Below are positions 5,756 to 9,399 of a DNA stretch of 9,399 nucleotides, in pieces. The DNA is from Lentisphaerota bacterium (lineage in GTDB: Bacteria; Verrucomicrobiota; Lentisphaeria; Oligosphaerales; Oligosphaeraceae), in assembly GCA_012800625.1 (NCBI GenBank), contig JAAZIY010000326.1, positions 1-9,399 of the forward strand, read 5' to 3'. The stretch's first letter is position 1. Every line of letters starts with the position of its first letter. The notes under the pieces are model-generated. The model worked only from the letters and a program-made list of their open reading frames with translations. It was not told the DNA's origin and did not search any database. Position numbers and translations under genes: made by a program.

Positions 5756-5806
5756 TCTCCCTTGCCGGCTTTACAGCAATATCCAAGCACTCAGACGGGA
5801 ATTCAG

Positions 5807-6559
5807 ATGCGCTCAAAATCAAATTTTCAATTTTTGTTGCTGCTGTATTTCTGCCTTATCTTGGCCATGGGCATCAGCAGCATCTACTTCAATTTACAGC
5901 TCAAGCAATGTCTGACAGAGCAGCTTTCCCTGGCTGCTGCGGCGACTCAGGCCCCGGACACTGCTGCCGAGACACTGGAGCAGGCGGCGGCTTTGAGCCA
6001 GCGTTGCCGGACCTATGTCTTTCACTCAGTGTGGAGCATGGTGGCTTTGTCTTTGGCCGGCTTTGCCCTGGTACACAAGCTCTACCACCAACTGCAGTTC
6101 GATTTTCTCAAGCCCATAGAGCGCATCAACCGCGGTCTTGCTGGTCTTTTGAACGAGGAACTGCAGCTAAGCCGCCTTTCAGTGAGTCGCAATTGCGCGC
6201 TGTTCAAGCTGGCACAGTCCTGCAATCTGCTGCTGGACAACTGGCAGAGCGAAAAGGACCATCACCAGCAGGTCTACCGCATGATGCACAAAAGCGCCAC
6301 CCAGCTTATCGAGACCTTCGAGCTGCCCACTCTTATCATGGTGGGCAACAAAGAGCTGCTGCTTGCCAACAGCAGCGCCAAGGACTTCTTTATCGGAGAG
6401 GCCGGGGAAAGCTTCTTTGCCGCTTTCCAGGAGGCTCTCGCACAGCAGAAAGACGAATTCAGCTCCCACGCCGTAACCTATGGGATTATAGCGCCGCTAC
6501 AGCCCCGGGCCGAACCTGAACTGATGCTGCGCATATATCAGTTCGACCGCAAGAACTAG
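5807..6559 (+). CDS. Two-TM sensor-like membrane protein with PAS-like C-terminus
   Basis: A 250-residue protein from the ATG at 5807. I preferred this start because the earlier in-frame GTG at 5750 lies in the decamer array; GGGA about 6 nt upstream is a modest ribosome site. A basic N-terminus and TM1 (about 7-28) are followed by a roughly 40-residue extracytoplasmic loop and TM2 (about 71-91). Then comes a HAMP-like linker beginning at Lys102-Pro103 (KPIERINRGLAGLL), a long helical stretch, and a PAS-like segment (about 172-245: FELPTLIMVGNKELLLANSS). This is the front end of a membrane sensor, but no kinase, cyclase, GGDEF or methyl-accepting domain follows, and the protein ends in an intact stop. 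It could signal through a partner or be a cut-down receptor. The loop is too short for a recognised ligand-binding fold. The downstream uronate genes have their own promoter, so a link to them is unproven. Confidence 0.7.
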   Translation: MRSKSNFQFLLLLYFCLILAMGISSIYFNLQLKQCLTEQLSLAAAATQAPDTAAETLEQAAALSQRCRTYVFHSVWSMVALSLAGFALVHKLYHQLQFDFLKPIERINRGLAGLLNEELQLSRLSVSRNCALFKLAQSCNLLLDNWQSEKDHHQQVYRMMHKSATQLIETFELPTLIMVGNKELLLANSSAKDFFIGEAGESFFAAFQEALAQQKDEFSSHAVTYGIIAPLQPRAEPELMLRIYQFDRKN

Positions 6560-6563
6560 GAGG
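6557..6563 (+). promoter_or_regulatory. Orphan Shine-Dalgarno at the end of the sensor gene
   Basis: The stop codon TAG runs into AGGAGGA, a near-perfect ribosome site followed by an A-rich stretch. No ATG or GTG opening a usable frame follows at a proper distance. The nearest TTG (6580) opens only about 23 codons across the decamers. It may be the remnant of a lost downstream gene. Confidence 0.35.
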
Positions 6564-6577
6564 AAAAGAAAAAAACC

Positions 6578-6597
6578 CTTGCTGTGCCTGCGTGTCC
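6578..6597 (+). repeat. Degenerate decamer pair
   Basis: CTTGCTGTGC followed by CTGCGTGTCC. The second unit is one mismatch from the consensus; the first carries the CTTGCTGTG variant also seen at 7805-7824. It starts 19 bp past the sensor gene's stop. Confidence 0.5.
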
Positions 6598-6691
6598 GAA
6601 AAACCCATTCCGACTTGGCGCGCAAGACTAAAAGCGGCACCCGGGTTTGAAGCGCGGCCAAAAAATGTTATATTGTAGTCAGAGCAATTTT

Positions 6692-6697
6692 TATAAT
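6692..6697 (+). promoter_or_regulatory. Candidate -10 element for the dehydrogenase gene
   Basis: A consensus TATAAT in an AT-rich stretch, 35 bp before the ATG at 6733. The -35 region is weak (TATATT at 6669-6674 with 17-bp spacing). It is placed to drive the oxidoreductase and probably uxaC. Confidence 0.5.
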
Positions 6698-6732
6698 ACT
6701 TATGTTTTCCGTCCCATAATGGAGTTTCACAC

Positions 6733-7785
6733 ATGCAACAGCTACGCATTGGTTTTCTTGGTGCCGGCAGCATCGTCATTCATCGCCACGCTTTGGAGCT
6801 GGCGCAGAACCCGGACGCCGAATTAGTCATGGTATACGATCCGGTTCGCGAAAGAGCCAGGAGCCTGGCCAAGGACTACGGCATGAAAGTTGCTGCCTCC
6901 GAAGAAGAGCTTATCACTAACCGTAACATAGACGCCGTGGTGGTTGCCACACCCAACAGCGAGCATGCACGCCTGTGCATCGCCGCCTTCGAGGCCGGTA
7001 AACACGTACTCTGCGAAAAACCCATGGCCACCAGCCTTGAAGACGCCGCCGCCATGATCAAGGCCGGCGAAAAAGCCGGCAAAGTCTTGATGATAGGACA
7101 CAACCAGTGTCTGATGGCACCGCACCTGAAGGCCAAACAGCTGCTGAAAGAAGGCTGCATAGGTGAAATTTTGAGCTTCAAAAGCTCATTCGGACATGGC
7201 GGACCGGAAACCTGGTCGCAGGACAACGGCGCGCACACCTGGTTCTTTAAAAAAGAAAAGGCCTTTGTCGGCAGCATGGGCGATCTTGGCGTGCACAAGG
7301 CTTATCTGCTGCCCTGGCTCCTAGGCTCGGACTTCGTCGAGGCCGGAGCCTTTATAGACACCAAGGCCAAGCGCAATGAAAAAGACGAGCTGATCAGCGT
7401 GGACGACAATGCCGTGTGCATCCTGCGCATGGCCAACGGAGTGACCGGACAGTTGACCGCAAGCTGGACCTATGGAGCCAAAGAGGACAATATCACTGTT
7501 ATCTATGGCAGCAAGGGACAAATGAGCCTGGGAGCCGACCCGGATTATCAAGTCGAGGTGCTGCTCAATAACGGAGAACAAGCGCGCTACAAGGTCGGAG
7601 CGGTGGCAACCAATGTCACCCAGGTGAAAAGCGGCATTCCCGACCTCTTTGTGGATTGCGTGCTTGATGAGATGGAGCCGCCCTTTGACGGCATGAAGGG
7701 ATACAAGGCGCTGGCCACCGTTATGGCATGCATGGAAAGCGCCGCCAGTAAAAAAATCTGCCCGGTGCAAAATGACTTGCCCTAA
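6733..7785 (+). CDS. Gfo/Idh/MocA-family NAD(P)-dependent oxidoreductase
   Basis: A 350-residue cytosolic dehydrogenase of the Gfo/Idh/MocA family, which oxidises or reduces sugars, inositols and sugar acids with NAD(P). The Rossmann nucleotide-binding motif is at 7-14 (GFLGAGSI). DAVVVATPNSEHA (67-79) and CEKPMA (94-99, catalytic-site Lys96) are canonical. GDLGVHK (183-189) supplies the expected Asp184 and His188. The C-terminal half has the usual mixed beta-sheet domain, and the length is normal. The start at 6733 is clear: GGAGT lies 7 nt upstream. uxaC follows on the same strand after 115 bp, so the substrate is plausibly a uronic acid or related sugar acid, but the family is too broad to name it. 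No signal peptide. Confidence 0.92.
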   Translation: MQQLRIGFLGAGSIVIHRHALELAQNPDAELVMVYDPVRERARSLAKDYGMKVAASEEELITNRNIDAVVVATPNSEHARLCIAAFEAGKHVLCEKPMATSLEDAAAMIKAGEKAGKVLMIGHNQCLMAPHLKAKQLLKEGCIGEILSFKSSFGHGGPETWSQDNGAHTWFFKKEKAFVGSMGDLGVHKAYLLPWLLGSDFVEAGAFIDTKAKRNEKDELISVDDNAVCILRMANGVTGQLTASWTYGAKEDNITVIYGSKGQMSLGADPDYQVEVLLNNGEQARYKVGAVATNVTQVKSGIPDLFVDCVLDEMEPPFDGMKGYKALATVMACMESAASKKICPVQNDLP

Positions 7786-7788
7786 GCC

Positions 7789-7803
7789 AATCCCCAGGGG
7801 ATT
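7789..7803 (+). repeat. Palindrome after the dehydrogenase stop codon
   Basis: AATCCCCAGGGGATT, a perfect 7-bp dyad around one central base, begins 3 bp after the stop. It has no T-run, so it looks more like an mRNA-end or protein-binding dyad than an intrinsic terminator. Confidence 0.45.
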
Positions 7804-7804
7804 A

Positions 7805-7824
7805 GGACACAAAGACACAGCAAG
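7805..7824 (-). repeat. Decamer pair
   Basis: On the minus strand this reads CTTGCTGTGT then CTTTGTGTCC, in 10-bp phase. It lies between the two uronate genes, directly after the palindrome. Orientation is opposite to transcription. Confidence 0.65.
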
Positions 7825-7900
7825 TTTTACGCGTCACCAAAGCTTGCACCCGCGCCGGCGGCTGTAACCTTGAACACACTGAATTTGGAGATAATTCCGC

Positions 7901-9271
7901 ATGGCTTTCCTTGATGATTTCTACCTCTTGACCTCGCAACCCGCCAGGGATATCTACGAGGCGGTCAAGAGTCTGCCTATTATTGACGCCCATAATCATT
8001 GCGATGTCAAGGCGCTGAGTGAAAACCGCAAGTTCCAGGATATCTGGGAGGCGGAGGCGGGCAGCGACCACTATGTCTGGGAATGCCTGCGCAAATGCAA
8101 TGTGCCCGAAGAGTTGATCACTAGCGGCAGCAGCAGCAATCGCGACAAATGGCTGGCCCTGGCAAACGCATTCGAACTGATGGCAGGCAACCCGACCTAC
8201 GAATGGATACACCTGGACCTGAAAAGAAGACTCAAGATCGACCTGGAGATCAATGCCGAAAACGGCGCGGAAATCTGGGACCGCAGCAAAGAGATACTGG
8301 GGCGCGACGAAATGTCGCAGCAGAACCTCATCAAGGCCATGAATGTCGAATGCATGTGCTCCACTGACGACCCCTTGGACAGCCTGGAATACCACCAGGC
8401 ACTGCAAAGTACACCGCTATCCGGCGTGGTAAGACCAACCTACCGCCCAGACAAAGCCATGAACATAGATAAACCCGACTGGAATGAGTACATGGACAAG
8501 CTGGGCAAACGCTGGAATATGAAGCTGGACAAGCTCGACGACTTGCTCGAAGCACTGCGCCTGGCACATGACTTCTTCGCCGAAAACGGCTGCAAGGCCA
8601 GCGACCACGGCGTCAATGTGCCATATGCCTACGAAGTCAAAAAAGAGGACGCCGCGGCGGTGTTCCGCAAGGCACGCAAGAAAAAAAGCCTGAGCGAGGC
8701 GGAAAAAATCGCCTTTATGTCGTATTTTCTCCATTATACCGCTGAGCTTGACGCCGAAAAAGACTGGGTCTTCCAACTGCATATAGGCGCGGTGCGCGAC
8801 GTGCGCAAATCCCTGTTTGACAGCCTGGGGCCGGACTGCGGCGGCGACATTTCCGACCACATGACCGACTACGTCACACCCTTGCTGCCACTGTTAAACC
8901 GCTTCGACCAGCGCCTCAAAATCGTGCTCTACAACATGAACCCGATACACAATGCCACACTGGCACAGCTGTGCAGGGCCTTTGGACACAAGCTCAGCCT
9001 GGGGCTGGCATGGTGGCTTAACGACTCCTTCATAGGCATGAAAAGACAACTCGAATACGTGGGCAGCGTGGACCTTTTGAGCAATCTGGCCGGCATGGTC
9101 TCAGACTCCAGAAAAATCCTCTCATACGGCTCCAGACACGAAATGTTTAGACGCAGCCTGGCCGAAGTCATGGGCGAAATGGTGGCGCGCGGTCAAATGA
9201 CCCTGAAAACCGCCCAGAAAAATGCCGCCCTGCTCTGCTATGAACGGCCCAAAACTCTGTTTGCTTTCTGA
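7901..9271 (+). CDS. uxaC: Uronate isomerase (glucuronate/galacturonate isomerase)
   Basis: A 456-residue uronate isomerase (EC 5.3.1.12 family), which interconverts D-glucuronate with D-fructuronate and D-galacturonate with D-tagaturonate in hexuronate catabolism in the cytosol. It has the amidohydrolase TIM-barrel signature DAHNHCD with His31 and His33. Family blocks follow: STDDPLDSLEYH (154-165), RPTYRPDKA (178-186), QLHIGAVRDVR (292-302), YNMNPIHN (344-351), WWLNDSFIGM (371-380), SDSRKILSYGSRHEMFRR (401-418, with the Asp402/Arg404 pair) and a LLCY end. The length is close to the usual 460-470. The start is supported by TTGGAG about 10 nt upstream. Its neighbour is the Gfo/Idh/MocA dehydrogenase, probably co-transcribed. 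No regulator gene or further pathway enzyme is in the window. Confidence 0.96.
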   Translation: MAFLDDFYLLTSQPARDIYEAVKSLPIIDAHNHCDVKALSENRKFQDIWEAEAGSDHYVWECLRKCNVPEELITSGSSSNRDKWLALANAFELMAGNPTYEWIHLDLKRRLKIDLEINAENGAEIWDRSKEILGRDEMSQQNLIKAMNVECMCSTDDPLDSLEYHQALQSTPLSGVVRPTYRPDKAMNIDKPDWNEYMDKLGKRWNMKLDKLDDLLEALRLAHDFFAENGCKASDHGVNVPYAYEVKKEDAAAVFRKARKKKSLSEAEKIAFMSYFLHYTAELDAEKDWVFQLHIGAVRDVRKSLFDSLGPDCGGDISDHMTDYVTPLLPLLNRFDQRLKIVLYNMNPIHNATLAQLCRAFGHKLSLGLAWWLNDSFIGMKRQLEYVGSVDLLSNLAGMVSDSRKILSYGSRHEMFRRSLAEVMGEMVARGQMTLKTAQKNAALLCYERPKTLFAF

Positions 9272-9313
9272 ATGCCGCACAAGACAAAAGCGCTCTAAAA
9301 AATGTAGACCAAA

Positions 9314-9337
9314 TTAGTGTGTCTTAGTGTGTCTTAG
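9314..9337 (+). repeat. Decamer array joined to the stem-loop element
   Basis: TTAGTGTGTC, TTAGTGTGTC and a trailing TTAG, in 10-bp phase. It begins 42 bp past the uxaC stop and runs directly into the AGACCCCGTCC leader of copy C. Confidence 0.75.
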
Positions 9338-9338
9338 A

Positions 9339-9399
9339 CCCCGTCCAAAAAGGTCATAACGCCGAAAGACCGTTAGTGGCGCCCCTACAGGGCGCCGGA
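9339..9399 (+). repeat. Triple stem-loop element with leader, copy C (cut by window end)
   Basis: The leader (AGACCCCGTCCAAAAAGG and a GAAAGACCGTTAG stretch) leads into the first 23 bases of the core (9377-9399), identical to copies A and B as far as seen, including the whole first stem. The rest lies beyond the window. Confidence 0.85.

Noticed and set aside
5750..5806. Upstream GTG start adding 19 residues to the sensor-like protein
   Set aside because: The GTG lies in the decamer array, and the added residues are repeat-derived. The ATG at 5807 directly precedes a normal basic N-terminus and TM1.
1558..9337. CRISPR array
   Set aside because: The decamers are too short, are contiguous without unique spacers, and have no cas gene nearby.

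Overview
The window is bacterial chromosomal DNA, GC-rich in genes and AT-richer between them. It carries seven convincing protein genes separated by gaps full of repeats. The gene content (an EboC/EboF-like pair, a uronate isomerase next to a Gfo/Idh/MocA dehydrogenase, a long LRV-type repeat protein), the weak or absent Shine-Dalgarno sites on several genes, and the abundant dispersed repeats fit a sugar-degrading environmental bacterium. A member of the PVC group (Lentisphaerota, Planctomycetota or Verrucomicrobiota) is my best guess, but no marker gene is present and this is a low-confidence inference.

The left half (1-5065) reads on the minus strand. In transcription order it holds a 397-residue LRV/HEAT-like repeat protein, then after a 389-bp repeat-bearing gap a small coiled-coil protein with an Ala/Lys-rich tail, a second small protein of similar layout, a UbiA-like membrane prenyltransferase (EboC-like), and an alkaline-phosphatase-fold phosphodiesterase (EboF-like). 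The last two belong to families that occur together in ebo clusters, which are linked to moving metabolites across the cytoplasmic membrane. The other ebo genes are not in the window.

A divergent region of about 740 bp (5066-5806) separates the two halves. It holds a structured leader for the LRV gene, a possible promoter overlapping a hairpin, two decamer arrays and one full copy of a long stem-loop element. The right half (5807-9271) reads on the plus strand: a two-TM sensor-like protein with a PAS-like end but no output domain, then a Gfo/Idh/MocA oxidoreductase and uronate isomerase UxaC, which probably form a uronate or sugar-acid catabolic unit driven by a promoter near 6692.

The most unusual content is non-coding. 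(1) A 113-bp triple stem-loop element occurs twice at 112/113 identity (3653-3765 and 5470-5582). It begins again at the right edge (9377-9399), and a diverged inverted relative lies at the left edge (1-73). The left-edge copy has a compensatory base-pair change in the first stem, which suggests selection on folding. (2) A degenerate decamer, consensus CTTNGTGTSN, is repeated at exactly 10-bp phase within seven short clusters. Together with the long element it marks every gap between genes longer than about 60 bp. The two repeat types are physically joined at the right edge.
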